Positions 35,474 through 44,311 of a DNA stretch of 64,000 nt are shown here, piece after piece. Under the pieces are notes generated by a model that worked only from the letters and a program-made list of their open reading frames with translations, searched no databases and was not told where the DNA came from. Positions within the stretch are counted from its first letter, which is position 1. Each line of letters opens with the position of its first letter. Source of the DNA: an uncultured Roseburia sp. (lineage in GTDB: Bacteria; Bacillota; Clostridia; Lachnospirales; Lachnospiraceae); NCBI GenBank assembly GCA_947642555.1, contig CANRSX010000010.1, positions 57,349 through 121,348 of the forward strand, written 5' to 3'. Made by a program: the position numbers and the translations under genes.

Positions 35474-37588
35474 ATGAAGGCAAAAAAACCGGCGGGCTGG
35501 AAAAAACTGTTTGATTCGGAGGCGTTTGAGCGCAGGTATGAATATGAGGGAACCGATCTGGGCGTGACGCTTCACGACGCGGATACAGTATTTAAGGTGT
35601 GGGCGCCGACCGCGGAGGAGGTGGTTTTAAATCTGTATGAGAGCGGTACGGAGGGGACGGACGACCGGATCGCGGTCCTGCCGATGAAGCGCGGTGCAAA
35701 GGGCGTATGGTCAGCGAAAACAGATGAAAATCTGAAAAACCGCTATTATACCTACACGGTGACGGCGGACGGGCAGACGAAGGAGACGCAGGATGTGTAC
35801 GCCAGGGCCTGCGGCGTGAACGGAAGACGGAGCATGATCGTGGATCTGCGGGAGACGGATCCGGACGGCTGGGAGAGGGATGCGTTTCATTACGATCCCG
35901 GTGAGCTGCCGGTGATCTACGAGCTGCATATTAAGGATTTTTCCTTTGCGGAAAGCTCCGGTATCCCGGCGGAGTATCGGGGGAAGTATAGAGCATTTAC
36001 AGTTGTCGACTCCGCGCTGGGAAGTGACGTGAGGATCGGCAGAGACATGGCGCTGCGCGGGAGCAGAGAGCGGAGGGCTTCCGGGGCAGGTGCACAGGCC
36101 GGGCCGGCGGAAGAGAAGCCGACCTGCCTGGCGTACTTAAAGGGTCTCGGCATCACCCATGTGCACCTGCTGCCCTGCTTCGACTTCGCCTCCGTCGATG
36201 AGGCGGGAGATCAGGGAAATGTCGATTCCTTTAACTGGGGATATGATCCGCTCAATTTTAATGTCCCTGAGGGCAGTTATGCGACAAATCCATATGACGG
36301 GCGTGTCCGCATTCGCGAGTTTAAGGAAATGGTGCAGGCGCTTCACGCGGCGGGAATCGGCGTTGTGATGGATGTCGTGTATAACCACACCTTTTCCATG
36401 GATTCCTGTTTTCAGCGGACGGTGCCGTATTATTACTACCGGCAGAATGCGGACGGAACGCTCTCAAACGGTTCCGGCTGCGGAAATGAGACGGCCTGCG
36501 AGCGGGCGATGTTCCGCCGGTATCTCACGGAATCCGTCTGCTACTGGGCGAAGGAATACCACATCGACGGATTCCGCTTTGACCTGATGGGGCTTTATGA
36601 CGTGGAGACCATGAACGGGATCCGCCGGGAACTGGATGCGCTGCCGGGCGGGAAATCGATTCTCATGTACGGGGAGCCGTGGACAGCCGGGGCATCCGCG
36701 ATGCGGGAGGGTTTGATTCCGGCGGTGAAGGCAAATGTAGAAAAACTGGACCCGCGGATTGCCATTTTTAACGATGACACAAGAGACTCCATAAAGGGAA
36801 GTGTCTTTGACGCGAAAACGCCCGGATTTGTAAACGGAGGGGAGAGGCTGGAGCGGCGAATCCGGTCTTCCGTGCTGGCCTGGTGCGATGGAAGGGGCGG
36901 ATATCTGTCGCATGACCCGGGACAGACAATCACCTATGTCTCATCCCACGACAACTGGACGCTGTGGGACAAGCTCTGTTATACCCTGCAGAAGGAGCCT
37001 GATTTCCGGGCGGATGATCAGGCGGTGCTGCAGGCGAACCGGTTTGCGGCTGGGATTGTCCTCACGTCCCTTGGAACCGTGTTTTTTCAGGCAGGGGAGG
37101 AGGCGGCGCGCACGAAGGAGGGCATCGGCGACAGCTACCGGTCGCCGGCGGGCTTAAATGCGCTGGACTGGGAGCGGATGTACCAGTATAAAGACCTGAT
37201 GGCGTATTATAAGGGGATGCTTTTGATCCGCAGAAGCTTTTCGGGTTACCGCATGAGAAGCTGGGAGGTCGTGAAGACGATTCACTTTTATAAATATAGT
37301 AAAAAGTGCGTGGCCTTTTCCTTTGACGCGCTAAGCGACGGGGATCCCTGGCAGCGTCTGTGGATCGTGTATTCGGCAAAGAAACGGGACTGCACGCTGC
37401 GGCTCCCGGCGGCAAAGCGGGTGCTCTTATCGGACGGCAGGAGAGTGTTTTTCTCCGGCAGAGGAACGGGATCCGCCCCACAGGGAGATGAGTCGGAAAT
37501 GCAGCCGGTATTGGAGAATGAGGTGACGGTGCCGGTGCGGGCGTGCGGGGTGTCGGTGTTCGGGGAGTGTTGGGCATCTCTGCAATAA
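35474..37588 (+). CDS. pulA: type I pullulanase
   Basis: 704-aa GH13 debranching enzyme. An N-terminal CBM48-like region precedes the family signature FNWGYDPLNFNVPEGSY. Catalytic segments visible are DGFRFDLMGLYD (nucleophile Asp), GEPW (acid/base Glu) and SSHDNWTLWDKL. It hydrolyses alpha-1,6 linkages in pullulan, glycogen and limit dextrins. No signal peptide, so it is probably cytoplasmic and works on imported or stored glucan. RBS GGGGGAGAAG. Confidence 0.93.
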   Translation: MKAKKPAGWKKLFDSEAFERRYEYEGTDLGVTLHDADTVFKVWAPTAEEVVLNLYESGTEGTDDRIAVLPMKRGAKGVWSAKTDENLKNRYYTYTVTADGQTKETQDVYARACGVNGRRSMIVDLRETDPDGWERDAFHYDPGELPVIYELHIKDFSFAESSGIPAEYRGKYRAFTVVDSALGSDVRIGRDMALRGSRERRASGAGAQAGPAEEKPTCLAYLKGLGITHVHLLPCFDFASVDEAGDQGNVDSFNWGYDPLNFNVPEGSYATNPYDGRVRIREFKEMVQALHAAGIGVVMDVVYNHTFSMDSCFQRTVPYYYYRQNADGTLSNGSGCGNETACERAMFRRYLTESVCYWAKEYHIDGFRFDLMGLYDVETMNGIRRELDALPGGKSILMYGEPWTAGASAMREGLIPAVKANVEKLDPRIAIFNDDTRDSIKGSVFDAKTPGFVNGGERLERRIRSSVLAWCDGRGGYLSHDPGQTITYVSSHDNWTLWDKLCYTLQKEPDFRADDQAVLQANRFAAGIVLTSLGTVFFQAGEEAARTKEGIGDSYRSPAGLNALDWERMYQYKDLMAYYKGMLLIRRSFSGYRMRSWEVVKTIHFYKYSKKCVAFSFDALSDGDPWQRLWIVYSAKKRDCTLRLPAAKRVLLSDGRRVFFSGRGTGSAPQGDESEMQPVLENEVTVPVRACGVSVFGECWASLQ

Positions 37589-37668
37589 AAAATGCGATTT
37601 TTGTAAAAAATGGCATTATAAAAAATGCGATTTTGTTGTATAATGGCATTATAAAAAATGCGATTTTG
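37587..37668 (+). repeat. 33-base direct repeats over the promoter of the AAA/DUF4143 gene
   Basis: Two full copies and a half copy of a 33-base unit beginning AAAAAATGCGATTTT and ending ATGGCATTAT (units at 37587-37619 and 37620-37652, partial 37653-37668). The second unit carries TATAAT at 37639-37644, so repeats cover the promoter, leader and approach to the ribosome binding site of the next gene. They look like operator sites for a dimeric or cooperative binding protein, but none is identified. Confidence 0.7.
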
Positions 37669-37679
37669 TGGAGGCGGCC

Positions 37680-39008
37680 ATGTTTCAAAGAAAAATATAT
37701 GACAAACTGGTACAGTGGAAGCGGGAATCAGACGGCAGAAGTGCCCTGCTGATCGAGGGAGCGCGCCGTGTCGGGAAGTCTACCATTGTAGAAGAGTTTG
37801 CCAGGAGAGAATATGAGAGCTATATACTGATTGATTTTTCTGTGGCGCCCAGATCGGTCCGGGAGCTGTTTGAAGATGTTTCGGATCTGAATTATCTGTT
37901 TTTACAGCTGCAGCTTCAGTACAGGAGGGATCTGCATGAGAGAAAATCGCTGATCATTTTTGATGAGGTACAGCTCTGCCCCCTGGCCAGACAGGCGATG
38001 AAGGCACTGGTGAAGGATCATCGCTATGACTACATTGAAACAGGTTCGCTGATCTCCATCCGGAAAAATGTGAAGGATATTCTGATCCCCAGCGAGGAGA
38101 GGAAGCTTCCCATGTTTCCGATGGACTATGAGGAATTTTTATGGGCCATCGGGGATTCTGCGACGGTTCCGTTACTGCGGAACTGCTATGAGTCAGAAAG
38201 GGGATGCGGGGATCAGATTCACAGAAAGCTGCTTCGGGATTTCAGGCTGTACATGCTGGTGGGCGGGATGCCGCAGGCGGTGGACGAATATATCCGCACG
38301 AATAATTTTCGAAAAACGGATGCTGTGAAGCGGGACATTCTGTCACTTTACAGGGATGATTTTAAAAAAATTGATCCGACCGGACGGATTTCCCTTCTGT
38401 TTGACGGGGTTCCGGCCCAGCTGAATACGAATGCGTCGAGATATCAGGTATCGGGGGTGCTCGCAGGAGGAAGGGCGGATCAGATGCTGGAGCTCATTGC
38501 GGAGCTGAAGGATTCGAGGACGGTGCTGGTATCGTATCACGCGAATGACCCGAATGCCGGAATGTCCGCGAACCGGGACCTCTCAAGGTTTAAGATGTTT
38601 TTATGCGATACCGGGCTGTTTACAACGCTTATGTTCTGCGACCGGGATTTTACGGAAAATGTGATCTATGAAAAGCTGTTAAATGACAGACTGAGCGCAA
38701 ATCTCGGATATCTGTATGAAAATGTCGTTGCGCAGATGCTGGCAGCCAATGGGAACGAACTGTTTTATTACACATTTCCCAATGAAAAAACCAGGCACAA
38801 TTACGAGATTGATTTTCTGCTCACGAGAAAAAATAAAATATGCCCGCTGGAGGTCAAATCATCCGGCTACCGGACACATGCGTCACTGGATGCTTTTTGG
38901 GAAAAATTTTCAGACCGGATTTTACAGAAATATCTGATTTATACCAAAGATTTTTCAAAGGATCAGGATATTACCTGCCTGCCGGTCTATATGGTTCCTT
39001 TTTTATGA
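37680..39008 (+). CDS. AAA ATPase with DUF4143 domain
   Basis: 442-aa protein of the AAA_14/DUF4143 class. Walker A is GARRVGKST (residues 27-35), Walker B LIIFDEVQLCP, and the C-terminal DUF4143 region ends with a restriction-nuclease-like NYEIDFLLTRKNKICPLEVKS segment. These ATPases are abundant in gut Clostridia and Bacteroidetes, often in multiple copies, with unknown function; a PD-(D/E)xK-like C-terminus has been noted for the family. The ATG follows GGAGG by five bases. The upstream direct repeats suggest tight regulation. Confidence 0.85.
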   Translation: MFQRKIYDKLVQWKRESDGRSALLIEGARRVGKSTIVEEFARREYESYILIDFSVAPRSVRELFEDVSDLNYLFLQLQLQYRRDLHERKSLIIFDEVQLCPLARQAMKALVKDHRYDYIETGSLISIRKNVKDILIPSEERKLPMFPMDYEEFLWAIGDSATVPLLRNCYESERGCGDQIHRKLLRDFRLYMLVGGMPQAVDEYIRTNNFRKTDAVKRDILSLYRDDFKKIDPTGRISLLFDGVPAQLNTNASRYQVSGVLAGGRADQMLELIAELKDSRTVLVSYHANDPNAGMSANRDLSRFKMFLCDTGLFTTLMFCDRDFTENVIYEKLLNDRLSANLGYLYENVVAQMLAANGNELFYYTFPNEKTRHNYEIDFLLTRKNKICPLEVKSSGYRTHASLDAFWEKFSDRILQKYLIYTKDFSKDQDITCLPVYMVPFL

Positions 39009-39040
39009 TAATATCCACATATGCAGACAGGAGAACATCT

Positions 39041-39706
39041 ATGCAGACAATCATGATCATCGAGGACGAGCCGGACATCAGGGAGGAGCTGGCCGCACTG
39101 CTGACAGGGGAGGGCTACCGGGCCGTGGCGGTCACGGATTTTTCGGATATTTTAGGACAGGCAGAGGCGGAGAGACCGGACCTGATCCTGTTAGATATCC
39201 TTCTGCCCGGCATAAACGGGCTGACGCTGTGCACGCAGCTTCGAAAAACCGTGCAGACGCCCATTATTTTTGTGACAAGCCGTGATTCCGCCATGGATGA
39301 GCTGCGGGGCTTAAGTCTCGGCGGGGACGATTACATCACCAAGCCCTATGATATGCTGGTGCTTCTGGCCAGAATCCGTGCCGTCCTGCGGCGGAGCGAC
39401 GGCGGGGAGCCGGCGGATGCGATCGAGGCGTGCGGCCTGAAGCTTTCGCTGACAAAAGGGGTCGTGTCGTCGCAGGGGAAGACTGTGGAGTTAAGCCGCA
39501 ACGAGCTTCAGATCCTGGCGTATCTGATGCGGCACGCCGGGGAGATTGTCTCCAGGACGGATCTGATCGATGTGCTTTGGGATCATCAGATCTACATTGA
39601 TGACAATACGTTAAGCGTCAACGTGACAAGGCTTCGGTCAAAGCTGGCGGAGCTGGGGCTGCCGGACTGCATTAAGACGAGGCGCGGGCTGGGGTATCAG
39701 CTATGA
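39041..39706 (+). CDS. OmpR-family response regulator of a BceRS-type system
   Basis: 221-aa regulator. Receiver domain with acidic residues near 8-12 (IIEDEP) and phospho-acceptor Asp52 (LLDILLPG); C-terminal winged helix ending RRGLGYQL. It overlaps the kinase gene by four bases and precedes BceAB-like genes, so it probably controls a peptide-antibiotic resistance operon. Confidence 0.88.
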   Translation: MQTIMIIEDEPDIREELAALLTGEGYRAVAVTDFSDILGQAEAERPDLILLDILLPGINGLTLCTQLRKTVQTPIIFVTSRDSAMDELRGLSLGGDDYITKPYDMLVLLARIRAVLRRSDGGEPADAIEACGLKLSLTKGVVSSQGKTVELSRNELQILAYLMRHAGEIVSRTDLIDVLWDHQIYIDDNTLSVNVTRLRSKLAELGLPDCIKTRRGLGYQL

Positions 39707-40728
39707 GACCGGAGGAATTTATCGCGGACCGGCTGGGGAAATATATGATTTATATTCTGTTAGAAATTACTCTCGGAGCATTGCTGCTGGCTACGGGAAC
39801 GCAGCCCGGGGTGCTTCTTCTCGTGCTGTCTGCGACGGTTCTTGCGGCGGCGCTGATGCAGACGGCGGAGTATCTGCGGATCCGGGCGAGATTAAAGGAG
39901 CTTTCCGCCGTGTTTGACGGGCTGGATCAGAAGGTTCTGTTTGCCGAGGTCGCCCCGCCAGGCGGTGATCTGTATGAGAGGTATCTGTCTGACTTTCTGT
40001 GCCGGTCAGGAAAAGCGATGATCGGGAAGGTGTCGGATGCGCAGGCGGCCAACCGGGAATACCGGGAGTACATCGAGAGCTGGGTGCATGAGATCAAGGC
40101 GCCGATCACGGCGGCACGCCTGATCAGCCGGCAGCTGGACGGGGAGGTACGGCGTAAGCTTGCCGCGGAGCTTTCACAGATCGAGGCGCATGTGGAGCGG
40201 GCGCTTTATTACGCCAGGACGGAAAACCCGGAGCGGGACTTTGTGATCCGGCGGACCGATCTCTCACGGCTGGCGGCACAGGCGCTGCAGGCGCACCGCA
40301 GCCTTCTGATTCAGTGCGGCGTGCGTGTGGAGACGGATCTCGCGGAATGTGAAGTGCGTACGGATGAAAAATGGACGGTATTTATTCTCGGCCAGCTTTT
40401 GCAGAACGCCGCGCGTTACCGGAGCGAGACACCTGTCGTGACAATTTCCGCGCGGCCGGTGGGGGACCGTGTGCAGCTTACGGTTTCCGATAACGGGATC
40501 GGAATCCCGGCTCACGAGCTGCCGCGGGTCTGTGACCGCGGTTTTACCGGAAGCAACGGACGCCTGCGCGGGGGCTCCACCGGAATGGGACTGTACCTGA
40601 GCAAAAAGATATCGGATTTCCTGGAGCTGGAGCTTGCGGTTTCCTCAAAAGAGGGGGAGGGCACTTCCGTCGCGCTGACGTTTCCGGCGTGCGCCTCTGT
40701 CCCGGCGGGAAACCTTACAGAATCGTAA
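39703..40728 (+). CDS. intramembrane-sensing histidine kinase, BceS type
   Basis: 341-aa kinase with two short N-terminal transmembrane helices and almost no extracellular loop, the layout of intramembrane-sensing kinases. The phospho-acceptor is His129 in WVHEIKAPITA; the ATPase domain carries LLQNAARYRS and DNGIGIPAHEL. These kinases do not sense the drug directly but through the BceAB-like transporter downstream. Confidence 0.9.
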   Translation: MRPEEFIADRLGKYMIYILLEITLGALLLATGTQPGVLLLVLSATVLAAALMQTAEYLRIRARLKELSAVFDGLDQKVLFAEVAPPGGDLYERYLSDFLCRSGKAMIGKVSDAQAANREYREYIESWVHEIKAPITAARLISRQLDGEVRRKLAAELSQIEAHVERALYYARTENPERDFVIRRTDLSRLAAQALQAHRSLLIQCGVRVETDLAECEVRTDEKWTVFILGQLLQNAARYRSETPVVTISARPVGDRVQLTVSDNGIGIPAHELPRVCDRGFTGSNGRLRGGSTGMGLYLSKKISDFLELELAVSSKEGEGTSVALTFPACASVPAGNLTES

Positions 40729-40852
40729 GGAAAATCAATATCAGATCGCTACCGCCGGTACGGGTTTTCATGTATTCTTTTCTGTAAGCCGATACAGACC
40801 AGGCTGCCGGAGCTTTGGATCAGGAGCAGTCCGGCACGGAAACGGAGGGAAT

Positions 40853-41611
40853 ATGCTGCAGGTAAAAAATATCGAAAAGTACTACGGAAATAAGAACAAT
40901 GTGACAAAGGCCTTAGACCGGGTCAGCTTTGACGTGGAAGAAGGTGAATTTATCGCGATTATGGGCGCGTCCGGCAGCGGCAAGACCACGCTGTTAAACT
41001 GCATCTCCACGATCGATACGGTCAGTGCGGGGAGCATTCTCTTAAACGGGAAGGATATCGCCGCGCTGCCGTCCGGGGAGCTGGCCAGATTCCGGCGGGA
41101 GAGACTCGGCTTCGTCTTTCAGGATTTTAACCTGCTCGACACGCTGACGATTGAGGAAAATATCGGGCTTGCGCTTTCCCTGAATCATACCGGCCCGGAT
41201 GAGGTGGAAAAGCGGGTGCGGGAGATCGCCGAAAGACTTGGCATCACGGAGGTGCTCGGGAAATTTCCGTATCAGGTGTCCGGCGGGCAGAAGCAGCGGG
41301 CCGCCTGCGCGCGTGCGGTTGTTGCGGGACAAAGCCTTCTTCTGGCGGACGAACCGACCGGGGCGCTGGACTCAAAGGCGTCCAGACAGCTGCTGGAACT
41401 GATGACGCAGATGAACCGCCAGATGGGAGCGACGATTCTCATGGTGACGCACGACGCATACAGCGCGGGCTACGCGAAGCGCGTCCTGTTTTTAAAGGAT
41501 GGACGGCTGTTTCATGAGCTGCTGCGGGGAGAACGGACGAGGGCTGTTTTTTATCATGAGATCCTGGATGTGCTGGCTCTGCTGGGAGGTGATATCAGTG
41601 ACGTTATCTAA
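40853..41611 (+). CDS. BceA-type ABC transporter ATP-binding protein
   Basis: 252-aa ABC ATPase of the lipoprotein/antibiotic-export type (BceA, MacB-like). Walker A GASGSGKTT near 39-47, signature VSGGQKQRAACARA, Walker B LLLADEPTGALD. A 124-base leader separates it from the kinase gene and may hold the response-regulator target. It overlaps the permease gene by 14 bases. Confidence 0.9.
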   Translation: MLQVKNIEKYYGNKNNVTKALDRVSFDVEEGEFIAIMGASGSGKTTLLNCISTIDTVSAGSILLNGKDIAALPSGELARFRRERLGFVFQDFNLLDTLTIEENIGLALSLNHTGPDEVEKRVREIAERLGITEVLGKFPYQVSGGQKQRAACARAVVAGQSLLLADEPTGALDSKASRQLLELMTQMNRQMGATILMVTHDAYSAGYAKRVLFLKDGRLFHELLRGERTRAVFYHEILDVLALLGGDISDVI

Positions 41612-43577
41612 GCTTTCCTTGCGCAATGCCAGGCGTCAGGCGGGGGATTACCTGGTTTATTTTGTGACGGTCGTCATGGTCGCGGCGCTGATGTATGCCT
41701 TTAACGGGCTCATATTTTCGGACGAGATAAAAGAGCTTTCCCTACAGGTGGCTCAGCTGTCGGTGATGATTGTGATGATCAGTATTGTGGTCGTGTGCAT
41801 CATTGGCTGGCTGGTCTCCTATACGACGAATTTTATGCTGACAAGGCGCAGCAGAGAGCTGGGGATCTATATTCTGACCGGCCTTGAAAACCGGCAGGTC
41901 GCGCGGCTGTTTTTTATGGAAAACCTTGTGGTGGGCGGGTTTGCGCTGATTCCGGGGCTTTTGCTCGGCAATCTGATCTTTCAGTTCCTGCGGGCGATTG
42001 TCCTTGCGCTGTTTGGGAGTCCGTATCACTTTGCATTTTCTTTTTCCATAAAAGCGGTGGGACTGACGCTTTTTTACTTTATCGCGATTTACCTGCTGGC
42101 CCAGCGAAAAAGCCGGAAGCGGATCTGGAAGATGAAAATCTGCGATCTGATTTATTTTGACCGTCAGAACGAGGATGCGGTGATCAGAAAGCAGAGCGGG
42201 CGAAGGAAGGCCTTTGCGGCTTCGATCGTCCTTGGCGTGACCGGAACGCTGCTTATCATGTTTGGCGGTCTGCTGTTTGGGATGATCGGCGCGGCCTTTA
42301 TCATCCTGTTCCTCTATGGTTTTTTTGCCAGCTTTGCCTCCGGCGTCCCGGCCTGGTTTGAACAACATCCCGCGAAAAAATATCAGGGGCAGAATCTGCT
42401 GGTCTTCCGGACGCTCTCGGCAAAGCTGGCCACAATGGGCGTTGTCATGGCCACGATCGCCCTGCTGTTTACCGCGACGCTGATCTCGGAGGGAACGGGA
42501 ATGATATTCCGCGCGATGTTTGTAAACCGCACGGCGCCGCTCGCATGCTTTGATCTGATCGTGAGCTTCGTGGGATCAGGAGCGGATCTGCCGGCTGCAG
42601 ACAGGGAGGAAACGATAGACGATATGTGTAGTAATATTATAATCCGGGATTCCAGGGAATATAACGTTTACCTGGGAGAGACGGATACGGTCATGCGGGC
42701 GATCGAGGAGAACACGCCGTATTACCGCATGTATTCTGTAGATACGCTGATGCGGGCGAGCGATTATGCCTCTCTGCGGGAAATGCTCGGCTATCCGCCG
42801 GCGGAGTTTTCGCCGGATCAGTATCTCATCCACTGCCAGCCGTATGTTGCGGACGCATTAAAGGGCTGGGACGGCTCTGTCACGGCGGGAGGGCATACCC
42901 TTTTCCCCGGCGGGATTTATACGGAGGTATTTGCGCAGCATTACTGGAATGTCAACGGGCGGGATTACATTCTGATCGTGCCGGATGAGGCGGCGGAAGC
43001 CTGTCCGGTCAGCCATCATATGTATGTCGCGAAGACGGCGGAACCGGTCAGCGAGGCGCAGCAGCAGGAGCTTGAGCGGATGCGGGAACGTGTGGAGGAG
43101 AACAGCGGTGTCGATGTTGTAATGTTTGTGCGGTCGGAGGCAGAAGAGGAGTCCGCAGCCATGACGGCGATGACCGTGTTTCCGCTTTACTATCTCGCGC
43201 TGGTGCTCACTATGACCGCAGCCACGATTCTAACGATCCAGCAGCTTTCCGAAGCGGACCGTTACAAAAGGCAGTTCACGCTGCTTGGAAAACTCGGTAT
43301 GGACCGGCGGGAGATGGAACGGGCGCTTCGGATACAGTTTGCGATTTACTATATCATGCCGGCGATACCGCCGCTCTTTATCGGCGTTCCGTTTCTTCTG
43401 AATCTCGCCGGTTTGGTGGAGCCCGGAACCATGGTCGGCGCCGGCAGCCCGCGTGTGACTGCGGGAATGGCGGTCGGTGCGTTTGCGGTGATCTATGCGA
43501 TTTATATCGTGATGGCGTATACGAGGATGAAAAAGAGCGTGCTGGGAGAAAAAGGCCGACAGGGAATCAGGATTTGA
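41598..43577 (+). CDS. BceB-type FtsX-like permease
   Basis: 659-aa permease. N-terminal FtsX-like transmembrane helices are followed by a large extracellular domain (about residues 300-510) between later membrane helices and two C-terminal ones, the BceB layout used to recognise cell-wall-active peptides such as bacitracin or nisin. Start is GTG at 41598 after GGGAGGTGAT. The protein together with BceA also signals drug flux to the kinase. Confidence 0.9.
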   Translation: MTLSKLSLRNARRQAGDYLVYFVTVVMVAALMYAFNGLIFSDEIKELSLQVAQLSVMIVMISIVVVCIIGWLVSYTTNFMLTRRSRELGIYILTGLENRQVARLFFMENLVVGGFALIPGLLLGNLIFQFLRAIVLALFGSPYHFAFSFSIKAVGLTLFYFIAIYLLAQRKSRKRIWKMKICDLIYFDRQNEDAVIRKQSGRRKAFAASIVLGVTGTLLIMFGGLLFGMIGAAFIILFLYGFFASFASGVPAWFEQHPAKKYQGQNLLVFRTLSAKLATMGVVMATIALLFTATLISEGTGMIFRAMFVNRTAPLACFDLIVSFVGSGADLPAADREETIDDMCSNIIIRDSREYNVYLGETDTVMRAIEENTPYYRMYSVDTLMRASDYASLREMLGYPPAEFSPDQYLIHCQPYVADALKGWDGSVTAGGHTLFPGGIYTEVFAQHYWNVNGRDYILIVPDEAAEACPVSHHMYVAKTAEPVSEAQQQELERMRERVEENSGVDVVMFVRSEAEEESAAMTAMTVFPLYYLALVLTMTAATILTIQQLSEADRYKRQFTLLGKLGMDRREMERALRIQFAIYYIMPAIPPLFIGVPFLLNLAGLVEPGTMVGAGSPRVTAGMAVGAFAVIYAIYIVMAYTRMKKSVLGEKGRQGIRI

Positions 43578-43617
43578 TTGATACCAGATTAGGATAAAAT
43601 TTTACTTTAAAAGCATA

Positions 43618-43646
43618 TTGAAAAACATTTTTACATATGCTATAAT
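43618..43646 (+). promoter_or_regulatory. promoter of the putative antitoxin RNA
   Basis: TTGAAA at 43618-43623 and TATAAT at 43641-43646 with a 17-base spacer, pointing at the terminator stem 45 bases downstream. No coding sequence lies between the two. Confidence 0.75.
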
Positions 43647-43656
43647 GCCGATAGGC

Positions 43657-43684
43657 AAAAAGAAATGAAAAGTCCACGTTGACG
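43657..43684 (+). repeat. direct repeat shared with 43842-43870
   Basis: The first 15 bases of the two copies are identical, and the remaining 13 match with small indels. Its twin spans the toxin start codon. In par loci such repeats (DRa, DRb) let the antitoxin RNA pair with the toxin message. Confidence 0.7.
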
Positions 43685-43691
43685 AAAGAAC

Positions 43692-43729
43692 GAATCCCTA
43701 AACTGTATTGCAGTACAGTTTAGGGATTC
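43692..43729. terminator. bidirectional terminator of the TA locus
   Basis: Perfect 16-base stem with a six-base loop (43692-43707 / 43714-43729), followed on the plus strand by CTTCTTTACTTTT. It lies where the plus-strand RNA and the minus-strand peptide message would converge, so it can serve both. Confidence 0.85.
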
Positions 43730-43764
43730 TTCTTTACTTTTATACTGGCAAAGCACCCAGTAGG

Positions 43765-43863
43765 TTATTTGTTGCTCTTGTCATTGCTGTCTAACCATTT
43801 GATGATATAGTGGCAAGCTACACCAGCCGCAACAGCGATAAAAAAAGAAATGAAAATATCCAA
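43765..43863 (-). CDS. Fst-like 32-aa membrane peptide, candidate type I toxin
   Basis: Starting at TTG 43863, eight bases from GGAGG (43872-43876), the peptide is MDIFISFFIAVAAGVACHYI followed by IKWLDSNDKSNK. One hydrophobic helix, then Trp-Leu-Asp and a charged tail, is the signature layout of Fst/Ldr-type toxins that damage the membrane. A GTG at 43872 overlaps the ribosome binding site and is less likely. A -10 TATAAT lies at 43911-43916 on the minus strand. It is a class of gene easily missed. Function is inferred from pattern and context. Confidence 0.65.
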   Translation of the reverse strand: MDIFISFFIAVAAGVACHYIIKWLDSNDKSNK

Positions 43864-43870
43864 CGTCGAC
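43842..43870 (+). repeat. direct repeat over the toxin start, partner of 43657-43684
   Basis: Plus-strand AAAAAGAAATGAAAATATCC, then AACGTCGAC, equals the antitoxin-RNA copy apart from small indels. The minus-strand message of the toxin is therefore complementary to the antitoxin RNA across its start codon and Shine-Dalgarno-proximal bases. Confidence 0.7.
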
Positions 43871-43931
43871 ACCTCCTTCCTGTTGCCAGGTTTCGGTGAG
43901 CAACGCAAGAATTATAACATATTGTTTGATG

Positions 43932-44150
43932 TTATTCCATCTTTTTCTCAAAAGATTTGTAATTGGGAGTGCGGCTGACACAATCCGTTCCGCCGGTTAT
44001 ATTGAGCGTGGATAAATAGTAGTTCTCTGTATAAGATTCTATATTTTGAGCCCTTACGTATACGGTTTCTCCTTTTGCTGCAAAATACCTGTTATCCCTG
44101 CCCTGCCCCACGTTAATCCGATATAATTCATAGGTCCATTGTTTTTTCAT
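43932..44150 (-). pseudogene. internally deleted copy of the OB-like lipoprotein gene
   Basis: Frame reads MKKQWTYELYRINVGQGRDN, then YFAAKGETVYVRAQNIESY. Compared with the intact gene at 48026-48739 it lacks the signal peptide and lipobox, then another 55 residues, and ends differently at 43932. Two internal in-frame deletions leave a readable but probably non-functional remnant. It marks the left end of the cassette array. Confidence 0.75.
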
Positions 44151-44243
44151 GATTGGTAAACGTTCTCCTTTATTTTTTTGATAAACCGTATCAGGCTTCG
44201 TAACAGATTTGGAGCTGTTCCCAAAATCATATTTCTTTATCAT
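44151..44243 (-). pseudogene. deletion scar of an L6-type lipoprotein gene
   Basis: The 31 codons just upstream of the remnant read MIKKYDFGNSSKSVTKPDTV followed by YQKNKGERLP. The tail SVT-x-x-x-TVYQK matches the last residues (RSVTELVTVYQKE) of the lipoprotein at 45386, and the untranslated bases after it also match. So an upstream lipoprotein gene has lost nearly all of its interior, keeping only the start region and last codons. The same scar occurs at 48740-48832. Confidence 0.6.
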
Positions 44244-44272
44244 AAGAATTCAGAGCGGATTTCACCGGTCAT

Positions 44273-44306
44273 AAAAATAACAGCAGATCGCTCCGCCGCT
44301 ATTTTT
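44273..44306 (-). terminator. array hairpin a, after lipoprotein 44312
   Basis: First of eight copies of a hairpin that follows the lipoprotein stop codons. As RNA on the minus strand it pairs AAAAATAGCGGC with GCTGTTATTTTT, using two G-U pairs; the equivalent DNA-strand pairing would be mismatched, so selection is on minus-strand RNA. A U-run ends it. Confidence 0.8.
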
Positions 44307-44311
44307 ACCTT

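Larger units (their letters stand above)
43653..43735 (+). ncRNA. candidate antisense antitoxin RNA of a type I TA locus
   Basis: The interval from the start expected for the 43618-43646 promoter to the perfect-stem terminator is about 80 bases, with no open frame. Positions 43657-43684 carry AAAAAGAAATGAAAA and TCCACGTTGAC. A copy of this pattern occurs at 43842-43870 on the same strand, over the start codon of the minus-strand peptide gene. So this RNA would be complementary to the toxin translation start. This is the layout of par/fst loci (RNA II). Inference from sequence; transcription not shown. Confidence 0.6.

Noticed and set aside
43781..43981. 66-codon minus-strand frame overlapping the small toxin gene
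   Set aside because: It reads the toxin region in another frame and has no ribosome binding site; the 32-residue frame has the good site and a membrane peptide pattern.
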